From NCBI RefSeq assembly GCF_004136015.1, contig NZ_CP024866.1, positions 6,524,861 to 6,588,860 of the forward strand: DNA of 64,000 nucleotides, in the 5' to 3' direction. This DNA is from Pseudomonas sp. ACM7. Lineage in GTDB: Bacteria > Pseudomonadota > Gammaproteobacteria > Pseudomonadales > Pseudomonadaceae. The notes under the pieces are model-generated. The model saw only the letters and a list, made by a program, of their open reading frames with translations. It did no database searches and had not been told where the DNA came from. The stretch's first letter is position 1. Every line of letters starts with the position of its first letter. The translations under genes were made by a program, and so were the position numbers. This document shows, one piece after another, positions 17,074 to 25,797 of this stretch.

Positions 17074-17841
17074 TTACGCCCACCCCTCAAGTCGCAGCGT
17101 GGCCCGAACCAGACGTTGTTCCTCGCTTTCGATTTCCTTGAGGTTCTCGCAGATGCTCTGGATGTGCGCGATGGCCGCCTTGCGTGCCTGCTCCGGCATA
17201 CGGCCGGTGACGGCGTTGTAGAGCCGCGCATGTTGACGGTCGATCTGACGTTTTTGCGGCTCGCGGTGGTAGAGGTTATTGACCGAGGCAAACACCGTGT
17301 TGAGCAGTAAGTCCGTCAGCGAGCGCAAGGTCTGAACCAGCACCGGGTTGTGCGAAGCCTCGCAAATCGCCAGGTGAAACGCATGATCGAGCCGGGCGTG
17401 TTCGGACGCCTCCAGCGAACGGCTATGGGCATTGAGCAACGCCTCGTAGCTGCGGGTGATGAGGACAAAGTCGGCGTCGGTTCCGCGCAACGCCGCCAGA
17501 CGTGCGGACTCGCCTTCGAGCAGACTGCGAACCTCGAACAAATCATAGAGCGTGCGGGGTTGTGAGCTGAACAAGTGCATCAACGGTGACGCGGCACCGT
17601 GACCCGAAAGGTCGGCTACAAATGAACCTTTACCCTGCTCTGTCTTGATAATCCCGCGAGCGCGCAACAGCTTCAGGCCCTCGCGAAGTGCCGTGCGGGA
17701 AACGCCGAGTTTTTCGGTCAGACGACGCTCCGACGGCAATAGCTGCCCGGTCTTGAGTACCCCGCCCACGATCAGCCGTTCTATGCGTTCACAGACCACG
17801 TCTGCGACTTGTGGATTACGGCTCGTTTCTGCCCTTTCCAT
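17074..17841 (-). CDS. glcC: GlcC-type FadR/GntR regulator of glycolate genes
   Basis: A 255-residue GntR regulator of the FadR subfamily. The winged helix is at residues 10-75 (PSERRLTEKLGVSRTALREGLKLLRARGII) and the all-helical FCD ligand domain follows, with conserved metal-site His and Asp residues (LDHAFHLAICEASHN). I used the ATG at 17841, which has GGAG upstream. It is divergent from glcD across 234 bases that contain two TGGT-N3-ACCA palindromes, the expected FadR-family operators. It probably controls glcDEFG and itself in response to glycolate. Confidence 0.85.
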   Translation of the reverse strand: MERAETSRNPQVADVVCERIERLIVGGVLKTGQLLPSERRLTEKLGVSRTALREGLKLLRARGIIKTEQGKGSFVADLSGHGAASPLMHLFSSQPRTLYDLFEVRSLLEGESARLAALRGTDADFVLITRSYEALLNAHSRSLEASEHARLDHAFHLAICEASHNPVLVQTLRSLTDLLLNTVFASVNNLYHREPQKRQIDRQHARLYNAVTGRMPEQARKAAIAHIQSICENLKEIESEEQRLVRATLRLEGWA

Positions 17842-17851
17842 CGACTCTCCA

Positions 17852-17866
17852 ACTGGTATGACCAGT
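17852..17866. promoter_or_regulatory. GlcC operator 1
   Basis: ACTGGTATGACCAGT is a perfect palindrome around a 3-base centre and fits the FadR-subfamily TGGTNNNACCA consensus. It overlaps the 5' region of glcC, ending 11 bases upstream of its ATG, and so could mediate autoregulation. Confidence 0.75.
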
Positions 17867-17958
17867 CTCGCTGCCAAAACTACAAATGCTCAAACACAAA
17901 CATAATCTTATGTTTTAAAACAATTTTTTTTAACTAATAAAAAACCATCGAATAAAAA

Positions 17959-17971
17959 ACTGGTTCGACCA
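17959..17971. promoter_or_regulatory. GlcC operator 2
   Basis: CTGGTTCGACCAG, a second TGGT-N3-ACCA palindrome, lies about 105 bases upstream of glcD. Spacing from operator 1 (about 105 bases, near ten helical turns) would allow both divergent promoters to be controlled. Confidence 0.7.
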
Positions 17972-18075
17972 GCCAAACAACACATAGACAGTAGAACGCC
18001 TCAGGCCAATGATGCAAGTCAGTGGTAAACGGACACAGACCTCCTATAAAAACAACTGAGGGTCGTCAACCGACT

Positions 18076-19575
18076 ATGAACATTCTTTACGATGAACGCG
18101 TCGACGGCGTCCTGCCTGATGTCGACAGAGCTGCCTTGCTGCAAGCCCTGCACACACAGTGGCCGGATCTGGAAGTCCTGCATCAACAGGAAGAGCTCAA
18201 ACCGTACGAATGCGACGGACTTTCTGCTTACCGCACCACGCCCATGCTGGTGGTGCTGCCGCGCCACATCGACGAGGTGCAAGGCGTGCTTCGACTCTGC
18301 CATGAGCGGCAGGTCGCGGTGGTTGCCCGCGGTGCCGGCACCGGTTTGTCTGGCGGTGCATTGCCGCTGGAAAAAGGCGTGCTGCTGGTGATGGCGCGTT
18401 TCAACTCTATACTGCACATCGACCCCGCCGCCCGCACCGCTCGGGTTCAGCCGGGGGTGCGCAACCTGGCGATTTCCCAGGCTGCAGCGCCGTTTGGCTT
18501 GTACTACGCGCCGGACCCTTCCTCGCAGATCGCGTGTTCAATCGGCGGTAATGTGGCGGAAAACGCCGGTGGCGTGCATTGCCTGAAGTACGGGCTGACC
18601 GTGCACAACCTGCTCAAGGTCGACATCCTCACCGTCGACGGCGAACATCTGAGCCTGGGTTCGCAGGCGCTCGACTCTCCGGGCTTCGACCTGTTGGCGT
18701 TGTTCACCGGTTCCGAAGGCATGCTCGGTGTCATCACCGAGGTCACGGTCAAACTGTTGCCCAAACCCCAGACCGCCAAAGTGCTGCTGGCGGCGTTCGA
18801 TTCCGTCGAAAAGGCGGGCCGCGCGGTGGGTGACATTATTGCCGCCGGCATCATCCCGGGCGGTCTGGAGATGATGGACAACCTGGCCATTCGCGCCGCC
18901 GAAGACTTCATCCACGCTGGTTATCCGGTCGACGCCGAAGCCATTCTGCTGTGCGAGCTCGATGGCGTTGAAGCCGATGTTCACGATGACTGCGACCGCG
19001 TGCGCCAAGTGCTGGAACAGGCCGGCGCCACCGAAGTGCGCCAGGCCCGCGATGAAGCCGAACGCGTACGTTTTTGGGCCGGGCGCAAGAATGCCTTTCC
19101 GGCGGTGGGCCGTCTTTCACCGGACTATTACTGCATGGACGGGACGATCCCGCGCCGCGAGCTGCCCGGTGTGCTGCACGCGATTGCCGCGTTGTCGGCC
19201 GAGTACGACCTGCGGGTGGCCAACGTTTTCCACGCCGGTGACGGCAACATGCACCCGCTGATTCTGTTCGATGCCAACCAACCGGGCGAACTGGATCGCG
19301 CCGAAGCCCTGGGCGGCAAGATCCTCGAATTGTGCGTGAAGGTCGGTGGCAGCATTACCGGTGAACACGGCGTGGGCCGGGAGAAAATCAATCAGATGTG
19401 CGCACAGTTCAATAGCGATGAGCTGACCGTGTTCCATGCCGTCAAAGCCGCTTTCGATCCGAGTGGCTTGCTCAACCCCGGCAAGAACATTCCGACGCTG
19501 CACCGCTGCGCCGAGTTCGGCGCCATGCACGTTCACATGGGTCAGCTGCCCTTCCCTGAACTGGAGCGTTTCTGA
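18076..19575 (+). CDS. glcD: glycolate oxidase subunit GlcD (FAD-linked)
   Basis: A 499-residue FAD-linked oxidase. The PCMH-type FAD domain is N-terminal (VVLPRHIDEVQGVLRLC, RGAGTGLSGGALP, PDPSSQIACSIGGNVAENAGG) and the C-terminal cap carries NVFHAGDGNMHPLILFD and SITGEHGVGREK. It is the catalytic subunit of glycolate oxidase, oxidising glycolate to glyoxylate at the inner membrane with electrons passed through GlcF. The stop overlaps the glcE start (TGATG at 19573-19577), indicating translational coupling. Confidence 0.93.
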   Translation: MNILYDERVDGVLPDVDRAALLQALHTQWPDLEVLHQQEELKPYECDGLSAYRTTPMLVVLPRHIDEVQGVLRLCHERQVAVVARGAGTGLSGGALPLEKGVLLVMARFNSILHIDPAARTARVQPGVRNLAISQAAAPFGLYYAPDPSSQIACSIGGNVAENAGGVHCLKYGLTVHNLLKVDILTVDGEHLSLGSQALDSPGFDLLALFTGSEGMLGVITEVTVKLLPKPQTAKVLLAAFDSVEKAGRAVGDIIAAGIIPGGLEMMDNLAIRAAEDFIHAGYPVDAEAILLCELDGVEADVHDDCDRVRQVLEQAGATEVRQARDEAERVRFWAGRKNAFPAVGRLSPDYYCMDGTIPRRELPGVLHAIAALSAEYDLRVANVFHAGDGNMHPLILFDANQPGELDRAEALGGKILELCVKVGGSITGEHGVGREKINQMCAQFNSDELTVFHAVKAAFDPSGLLNPGKNIPTLHRCAEFGAMHVHMGQLPFPELERF

Positions 19576-20639
19576 TGCGCAGCGAACACGATATCGACGA
19601 CAGCGCCTCGCTGCTGGAACAGGTCAACCAGGCGCTGCAAAACGCTACGCCGTTGCGCATTCAAGGCTCCAACAGCAAGGCGTTTCTTGGACGCATCGTG
19701 GCGGGCGAAGTGCTCGACACGCGCAGCCACCGAGGCATCGTCAGCTACGACCCGACGGAGCTGGTGATCACCGCCCGCTGCGGCACCCCGTTGGCAGAAC
19801 TGGCTGAAGTGTTGGACGCGGCGCAGCAGATGTTGCCCTGCGAACCGCCCTCCTTCGGCGACGGCGCGACGGTCGGCGGCATGATCGCCAGCGGGTTGTC
19901 GGGACCACGGCGTCCCTGGTCCGGATCCGTCAGGGACTTCGTCCTCGGAACACGGGTCATCACCGGCCACGGCAAGCATTTGCGTTTTGGCGGCGAAGTC
20001 ATGAAAAACGTCGCCGGCTACGATCTGTCGCGCTTGATGGCCGGCAGTTACGGCTCGCTCGGCGTGATCACTGAAGTCTCGCTCAAGGTCCTGCCCAAGC
20101 CACGGCAAGCCTTAAGCATCAGCCTGGAAATGGACAGCGATCGCGCCTTGCTGCGCCTCGCCGAATGGGGCCAGCAGCCGCTGCCGATCAGCGCTGCGTG
20201 CCACGATGGGCAGCGCCTGCACCTGCGGCTTGAGGGTGGCGAAGGTTCGGTGGCGGCGGCTCATGACCGACTCGGCGGCGAGTTGCTGGACGCTTCGTAT
20301 TGGGATGATCTCAACGAGCATCGATTGAGCTTCTTCGATGAGGACCAGGCACTTTGGCGCCTGTCCGTTCCTCACAACACGCCTCGGCTTTCCCTGCCTG
20401 GCCGTCAGTTGCTCGATTGGGGCGGTGCACAGCGCTGGCTCAAATCTGACGCGGAGGCAACGTTCATTCGCTCGATCGTCGTAGAAGTCGGCGGGCATGT
20501 GACCTGCTATACCCATGGCCTGATCGACAGTCCATTTCAACCGCTGCCTGACGCATTGATGCGCTACCACCGGAACTTGAAGCAACAACTCGATCCCCGG
20601 GGCATCTTCAACCCCGGGCGCCTGTACGCGGAGCTTTGA
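19575..20639 (+). CDS. glcE: glycolate oxidase subunit GlcE
   Basis: A 354-residue FAD-binding subunit. It has a PCMH domain (GTPLAELAEVLDAAQQMLPCEPPSFGD in outline, VGGMIASGLSGPRRPWSGSVRD, GGEVMKNVAGYDLSRL) and ends RGIFNPGRLY, as in GlcE and C-terminal oxidase halves. GlcE is required together with GlcD and GlcF for glycolate oxidase activity. It begins inside the glcD stop and ends 3 bases before glcF. Confidence 0.92.
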   Translation: MRSEHDIDDSASLLEQVNQALQNATPLRIQGSNSKAFLGRIVAGEVLDTRSHRGIVSYDPTELVITARCGTPLAELAEVLDAAQQMLPCEPPSFGDGATVGGMIASGLSGPRRPWSGSVRDFVLGTRVITGHGKHLRFGGEVMKNVAGYDLSRLMAGSYGSLGVITEVSLKVLPKPRQALSISLEMDSDRALLRLAEWGQQPLPISAACHDGQRLHLRLEGGEGSVAAAHDRLGGELLDASYWDDLNEHRLSFFDEDQALWRLSVPHNTPRLSLPGRQLLDWGGAQRWLKSDAEATFIRSIVVEVGGHVTCYTHGLIDSPFQPLPDALMRYHRNLKQQLDPRGIFNPGRLYAEL

Positions 20640-20642
20640 CCC

Positions 20643-21860
20643 ATGCAGACCACTTTGAGCGAACAAGCCCGCCAACTGCCCCGCGCCGAAGAAGCCGAAA
20701 GCATCCTGCGCACGTGTGTGCACTGCGGTTTCTGCAATGCCACGTGCCCGACCTATCAATTGCTGGGCGATGAACTGGATGGACCGCGGGGCCGCATCTA
20801 CCTGATCAAGCAGGTTCTGGAGGGCAACGAAGTCACGCAGAAGACCCAACAGCACCTGGATCGCTGCCTGTCTTGTCGTAATTGCGAAACCACTTGCCCT
20901 TCCGGTGTCGACTACCACAACTTGCTGGACATCGGCCGGGCGGTGGTCGATGCGGCGGTGCCGCGCCCACTCGGTCAGCGCTTGTTACGCGAAGGACTGC
21001 GCAGCGTCGTACCCAATCCGGCGCTGTTCAAAGGGCTGGTCAGCAGTGGCCAGGTGTTCCGGGCGCTGTTGCCCAACACCTTGCAGATAAAGTTGCCTCG
21101 CCGCGTCTATCCGGCCAAGCCGCGCCCGGTCATTCGCCACGCCCGGCAGGTGCTGATGCTCGAAGGCTGCGTGCAACCGAGTCTGTCGCCCAATACCAAC
21201 GCGGCCGCCGCCCGAGTACTGGATCGACTGGGGATCAGCGTCACTCCGACCCGCGAGGCGGGCTGTTGCGGCGCCGTGGATTATCACCTCGACGCTCAGG
21301 CCGCCGGCCTGGATCGTGCCCGTCGCAACATTGATGCGTGGTGGCCGAGCATTGAAAACGGTGCCGAGGCCATCGTGCAAACCGCCAGCGGTTGCGGTGC
21401 CTTCATCAAAGATTATGGTCACCTGCTCAGCACCGACCCGGCCTATGCCGAGAAGGCGAAAAAGGTCAGTGCGCTGGCCAAGGATCTGGTCGAAGTGCTG
21501 CGCGACGAGCCGCTGGAAAAGCTCGGTATCCACAGCGCCCAGCGCCTGGCCTTCCATTGCCCCTGCACCTTGCAGCACGCGCAGAAACTGGGGGGTGCGG
21601 TGGAAGCGATTCTGACGAGTCTGGGCTTCAACCTCACGCCTGTTGCCGACAGTCACCTGTGCTGCGGCTCGGCGGGCACCTATTCGCTGACCCAACCCGA
21701 ACTGTCCCGGCAACTGCGCGACAACAAGCTTAATGCGCTGGAAAGCGGACATCCCGAAGTCATTGTCACGGCCAATATCGGCTGTCAGTCCCACCTCGAC
21801 GGTGCGGGCCGAACCCCTGTCAGGCACTGGATCGAACTGGTCGAAGCCGCCTTGCCCTAA
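20643..21860 (+). CDS. glcF: glycolate oxidase iron-sulfur subunit GlcF
   Basis: A 405-residue protein with two [4Fe-4S] ferredoxin motifs: C25-x2-C28-x2-C31-x3-C35 (CVHCGFCNATCP) and C76-x2-C79-x2-C82-x3-C86 (CLSCRNCETTCP). Two CCG domains follow (REAGCCGAVDYH and SHLCCGSAGTY). It transfers electrons from GlcD/E toward the quinone pool. It lies within the glcDEFG operon, 3 bases after glcE and 20 bases before glcG. Confidence 0.93.
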   Translation: MQTTLSEQARQLPRAEEAESILRTCVHCGFCNATCPTYQLLGDELDGPRGRIYLIKQVLEGNEVTQKTQQHLDRCLSCRNCETTCPSGVDYHNLLDIGRAVVDAAVPRPLGQRLLREGLRSVVPNPALFKGLVSSGQVFRALLPNTLQIKLPRRVYPAKPRPVIRHARQVLMLEGCVQPSLSPNTNAAAARVLDRLGISVTPTREAGCCGAVDYHLDAQAAGLDRARRNIDAWWPSIENGAEAIVQTASGCGAFIKDYGHLLSTDPAYAEKAKKVSALAKDLVEVLRDEPLEKLGIHSAQRLAFHCPCTLQHAQKLGGAVEAILTSLGFNLTPVADSHLCCGSAGTYSLTQPELSRQLRDNKLNALESGHPEVIVTANIGCQSHLDGAGRTPVRHWIELVEAALP

Positions 21861-21880
21861 CCGAGTACTGGAGAATCCCC

Positions 21881-22282
21881 ATGAAAAGCAAAGCCGTATT
21901 GAGCCAGACCGAAGTCAGCCAAATCCTTGCATCTGCACGCACCGAAGCGCAGAACAACCAATGGGCCGTGACCATCGTGATTGTCGATGACGGCGGCCAT
22001 CCACTGGCCCTCGAACGCCTCGATGGTTGCGCTCCGATTGGCGCCTACATCGCCACCGAAAAGGCCCGCACCTCAGCCCTCGGTCGGCGCGAATCCAAAG
22101 GTTATGAAGAGATGGTCAATGGCGGACGCCACGCCTTTTTGTCCGCGCCATTGCTGACATCCCTTGAGGGCGGCGTGCCGATCATCGTCGACGGTCAGGT
22201 GATCGGCGCGGTCGGGGTGTCCGGTGTCAAAGCCGAGCAGGACGCACAAGTGGCCAAGGCCGGGGCGCAATGCCTGAACTGA
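21881..22282 (+). CDS. glcG: GlcG/HbpS heme-binding family protein
   Basis: A 133-residue protein of the DUF336/HbpS-like family with the typical IVDDGGHPLALERLDG, ALGRRESKGYEEMVNGG and GGVPIIVDGQVIGAVGVSG segments. GlcG is the last gene of glc operons in Pseudomonas and enteric bacteria; it is not needed for oxidase activity and its exact job is unsettled. GGAG lies upstream of the ATG at 21881. Confidence 0.9.
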   Translation: MKSKAVLSQTEVSQILASARTEAQNNQWAVTIVIVDDGGHPLALERLDGCAPIGAYIATEKARTSALGRRESKGYEEMVNGGRHAFLSAPLLTSLEGGVPIIVDGQVIGAVGVSGVKAEQDAQVAKAGAQCLN

Positions 22283-22308
22283 ATTGATTTGAGCTGAGCA
22301 CTGAAACA

Positions 22309-22335
22309 GTCGGGCCATGTGGCAAACGGCCCGAC
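22309..22335 (+). terminator. terminator after glcDEFG
   Basis: GTCGGGCC (22309-22316) pairs with GGCCCGAC (22328-22335) and is followed by a T-rich stretch (GTTCGTTTTC). It lies between the convergent glcG and MFS genes. Confidence 0.7.
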
Positions 22336-22347
22336 GTTCGTTTTCGA

Positions 22348-23871
22348 TCACTGCCCTTCAGCAAGTTTCGCCTTCGGTATCCGCAAAGCGCGCCAGGCAA
22401 TTAAAATCGCCATGAGTGCCAAGCCGAACGTCACCCACGAAACCAGATTAATTCCACCCTCGAAGGCACTTCCCGCCTGCGTCATCAGCTCTCGTGCTTG
22501 ATCTCCTGACAACTGCACCGCTACATGATTAGCACCCGATAGCGTCTCACTCGCCAGCATCGTCTGCACCTCGCTCAAAAAGCCCGGAAGCTGCAATGCA
22601 CCGCGATAGTAGGCAGTGACGAGACCACCGAGTACTGTCGTCCCCAAAACCACACCCACTTCATAGGCCGTTTCACTAATGGCCGACGCTGCACCCGCCT
22701 TTTCCGGCGGTGCAGCCGACAAAATCACGTCGTTTGATACCGTCGCGATCGCGCCCACACCAATGTTCAGCAAGGCAAAAGCCACCACCAGAACGATCAG
22801 ACTGCTGCCGATGCTGGCGACCAACAAAAACGCCGCCCCAGCAAACGCCATCAGAATCGGTACCAGCACATGCACCGGTACTCGCCTCGCTACAGGCACG
22901 ACTGCCATTCCCACTACGATCGCCATGATCTGACCAGGTACTAATGCAAAGCTGGCATTCAACGGTGACATCTGAAGAACGATCTGTAAGAACTGAGTGG
23001 TGAAGAACACAAAGCCGACGAGGAACGCGAGGCTCATCAGATTGATGAGTACGGAGCCGCTAAAGGTGCCACTTCGGAACAAACTCAGATCCATCAGCGG
23101 CACAGGCAGACGTAACTGCCGATGCACAAACATCCACCCAGCAACCATGCCGATTACAAATGCTGTCAGCGCCATCCAGTCGAGACCATTACTGGCGCTG
23201 TGTTTAATGCCGTAAACGATGGCACTGAGGGCAACCATCGATTGCAGGATACTTAGCGGATCCAATGGCCCTGAACAGTCTTTCTCGGACTCGGGCAACA
23301 ACACTGGTCCCAATACCAACAACGGCACCAATACGGGTATCGCCAATAGGAAAATCGCCCCCCAGCTGAAAAACTCCAGCAAAACCCCACCGACCAATGG
23401 GCCGAGCGCCGATCCTACCGTCAGAGTTGTTGCCCAGATCGCGACAGCTACTCTGCGCTCCTCTCGGTCCAGAAACACCGAACGTATCAATGCCAAAGTA
23501 GAAGGCATCAACATCGCACCGAAAATCCCCATGCAGGCTCGCCCGGCAATCAGTTGCATGGCCGTTTGGGAATAGGCGGTCAGCACCGACACAATGACAA
23601 AACCCAAAGACCCGGCCAGTAACAACTTTCGATGACCTACTCGATCGCCCAGACTACCCATCGACACCAGTAATCCCGCCAATACCAGCGAATAGGCATC
23701 GATCATCCATAACTGCTGACTAGCACTCGGACTCAGGGCCTCGGCAATCTTTGGTAACGCGAATCCAAGCACCGTATTGTCTACGGTCACCAGTAGTACT
23801 GGCAGCATCAGCACGCTTAGGGCTGACCATCGTTTTGCTCTGTGTTGCGCTGTCTCATTTATTAACACCAT
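22348..23871 (-). CDS. MFS transporter, DHA2/SmvA-QacA type
   Basis: A 507-residue 14-TM exporter. TM1 carries LPVLLVTVDNTVLGFALPKI, motif A is GSLGDRVGHRKLLL, and motif C in TM5 reads GSALGPLVGGVLLEFFSWG. It resembles SmvA/QacA pumps that export cationic dyes, quaternary ammonium compounds and methyl viologen. AAGGAG lies about 8 bases before the ATG. Codon use is richer in A/T third positions than the glc genes next to it, which hints at separate acquisition. No regulator gene is adjacent. Confidence 0.85.
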   Translation of the reverse strand: MVLINETAQHRAKRWSALSVLMLPVLLVTVDNTVLGFALPKIAEALSPSASQQLWMIDAYSLVLAGLLVSMGSLGDRVGHRKLLLAGSLGFVIVSVLTAYSQTAMQLIAGRACMGIFGAMLMPSTLALIRSVFLDREERRVAVAIWATTLTVGSALGPLVGGVLLEFFSWGAIFLLAIPVLVPLLVLGPVLLPESEKDCSGPLDPLSILQSMVALSAIVYGIKHSASNGLDWMALTAFVIGMVAGWMFVHRQLRLPVPLMDLSLFRSGTFSGSVLINLMSLAFLVGFVFFTTQFLQIVLQMSPLNASFALVPGQIMAIVVGMAVVPVARRVPVHVLVPILMAFAGAAFLLVASIGSSLIVLVVAFALLNIGVGAIATVSNDVILSAAPPEKAGAASAISETAYEVGVVLGTTVLGGLVTAYYRGALQLPGFLSEVQTMLASETLSGANHVAVQLSGDQARELMTQAGSAFEGGINLVSWVTFGLALMAILIAWRALRIPKAKLAEGQ

Positions 23872-24279
23872 TGATCCAAGCTCCTTATTACCTCAAAAAA
23901 TCACGGGACATTTTTCAATGCTTCCGTGAAACGAACCCTGCGCACTTCCATGGCGAGGGTTTAAGAATGCAACTTGCAACGTAAGAAAAATTAACTTTTC
24001 TCGCGGGAAAGCAGAACACTTCTATAATTTCGTTACATAACAACTCAATCGACTATTTGTTTCATATTGTTTGATGGCACTGATGGGCTGAAAGCCCTTT
24101 TCCGTCTGCCCCACCCCAAAAGCAAGCGCCCCAAACAATCCCTGGCGTTTGCTTGAGTCACCCTCTTCGCGTTTTCACCCCGTCTGCGAGGCCTCTTTTT
24201 TGAACGGCTACGCTCAATAGGTACCGCTCACACTGTCCAACCGACAGAGCAATCGACCCGCCCAAGAGGAAGCGCACAG
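23872..24279. other. non-coding gap between MFS and dienelactone hydrolase genes
   Basis: About 400 bases with no convincing gene, AT-rich from 23940 to 24080. It holds a short GGGCT-GAA-AGCCC hairpin followed by TTTT (24085-24101) and an imperfect inverted repeat AAGCAAGCGCC...GGCGTTTGCTT (24120-24154). Both flanking genes have their promoters here. Confidence 0.4.
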
Positions 24280-25167
24280 ATGACCCGTCTCACGGCGAAA
24301 GACTTTGCCCCGGAACTGCTCGAACTGTACGACTACTACGCCCACGGCAAGATCAACCGGCGTGAGTTTCTGGATCGAGCGGCGTTGTTCACCTTGGGTG
24401 GTTTTACCGCGAGCGCGCTCCTCGCCGCCCTCAGTCCGAATTATGCACTCGCCGAGCAGGTTGAATTTACCGACCCGGAAATTGTTGCCGAATACATCAC
24501 CTACCCCTCACCCAAAGGCAACGGGCAGGTCCGTGGCTATCTGGTGCGCCCGGCGAAAGCCACCGGCAAGGTGCCGGCGGTGGTGGTCGTGCATGAAAAT
24601 CGCGGGCTCAACCCGTACATCGAAGACGTCGCGCGGCGTGTGGCCAAGGCAGGCTTCATCGCCCTCGCCCCTGATGGTCTGACGTCGGTGGGCGGCTATC
24701 CCGGCAACGATGACAAAGGCCGGGAGCTGCAGGCGACCGTCGACCCTGAAAAGCTCATGAATGACTTTTTCGCCGCCATCGAGTGGCTGATGAAGCATGA
24801 CGCGACCACCGGAAAAGTCGGCATCACCGGGTTCTGTTACGGCGGTGGCGTCGTCAATGCCGCGGCCGTCGCCTATCCGGAACTGGCGGCTGCCGTGTCC
24901 TTTTATGGCCGCCAGCCAGAAGACAACGATGTCGCCCGAATCAAGGCGCCGGTGATGCTTCACTACGGTGAGCTGGATACGCGCATCAACGAAGGCTGGC
25001 CCGCCTATGAGAAGGCATTGAAAGCCGCGGGCAAGACGTATGAAGCCTACATCTACCCCGGCGCCAACCATGGTTTTCATAACGACTCCACGCCTCGATA
25101 CGATGACGCCGCGGCCAGGCTGGCCTGGGACCGGACGCTCGGATGGTTTCGGCGGTATCTGGCTTAG
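24280..25167 (+). CDS. dienelactone hydrolase family protein, Tat-exported
   Basis: A 295-residue alpha/beta hydrolase of the DLH family. The nucleophile motif GFCYGGG (Cys) lies near residue 188, the acid in ELDTRINE near 234, and the His in PGANHGFHND near 265. A twin-arginine-like segment at residues 28-50 (RREFLDRAALFTLGGFTASA) followed by an Ala-rich stretch suggests export to the periplasm, as in YghX-like proteins. Substrate unknown. AAGAGGAAG lies upstream of the ATG. Confidence 0.85.
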   Translation: MTRLTAKDFAPELLELYDYYAHGKINRREFLDRAALFTLGGFTASALLAALSPNYALAEQVEFTDPEIVAEYITYPSPKGNGQVRGYLVRPAKATGKVPAVVVVHENRGLNPYIEDVARRVAKAGFIALAPDGLTSVGGYPGNDDKGRELQATVDPEKLMNDFFAAIEWLMKHDATTGKVGITGFCYGGGVVNAAAVAYPELAAAVSFYGRQPEDNDVARIKAPVMLHYGELDTRINEGWPAYEKALKAAGKTYEAYIYPGANHGFHNDSTPRYDDAAARLAWDRTLGWFRRYLA

Positions 25168-25267
25168 TGGTGAAGCTGAAGTCTGCTTTGACACTGTTGC
25201 CAGATTCCGCATGAATGGAGGGTTTCGAACAGCTGACGAGTCAGCTGCTCAAACGCGCCTCAATAGG

Positions 25268-25585
25268 TCACGTCTCAATCACATCATCCGCCCAACTGAT
25301 GGCCGCAACGACGGTGGGGAAACCGATCGTGCTGGTCAGGGAGATCAGCGTGTGACGGATCTGTTCTGGTGTAGCGCCCGCCTCCAGTGCCCGTCGTGTA
25401 TGACTGTGCACCGCGCCCTCAGAACGGATGGCCGCCGCGGCACCGAGCTGGATCAGCTGGACAACGATCTCTTCCAGTGGGCCGGTATGACGCACCGCCG
25501 TACCCAAGGCTTCCACGGCAGCCAGGTAATCCGGGTACTGCTGTTCGAGACGTTGGTAGGTGTTGTGCGTTTTCTTCTTTGTCAT
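25268..25585 (-). CDS. carboxymuconolactone decarboxylase-like protein
   Basis: A 105-residue all-helical protein of the CMD/AhpD-like family (QQYPDYLAAVEALGTAV, LEEIVVQLIQLGAAAAIRSEGAVHSHTRRALEAGATPEQ in outline, HTLISLTSTIGFPTVVAAI). The CxxC pair of AhpD peroxidases is absent, so peroxidase activity is unlikely. The ATG at 25585 has GAGGA about 8 bases upstream; an upstream in-frame extension to 25753 is not family-like. Confidence 0.8.
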   Translation of the reverse strand: MTKKKTHNTYQRLEQQYPDYLAAVEALGTAVRHTGPLEEIVVQLIQLGAAAAIRSEGAVHSHTRRALEAGATPEQIRHTLISLTSTIGFPTVVAAISWADDVIET

Positions 25586-25797
25586 GTTTGTTTCCTCGCG
25601 TTGGAGGGCGATCAGTTCTCGCCTTTGCGCCCGAGTCATCAGGCTGCGATTTCCGAAACTTGCACACTGCAACAGTAGGCTACGCTTACAGCAGCTTATT
25701 GCACACGATGCTCGCGTCTGCAGGTTTTGGTTTGTTCTGGAGAGCGTCTGCAACAGCTATTTCAGACAGGCCCAAACAATTCACGCAGGACTACGTG

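Noticed and set aside
17074..17841. Assignment of the FadR-type regulator as LldR (lactate)
   Set aside because: The divergent operon is glcDEFG and no lldD or lldE gene is present, so GlcC is the better call.
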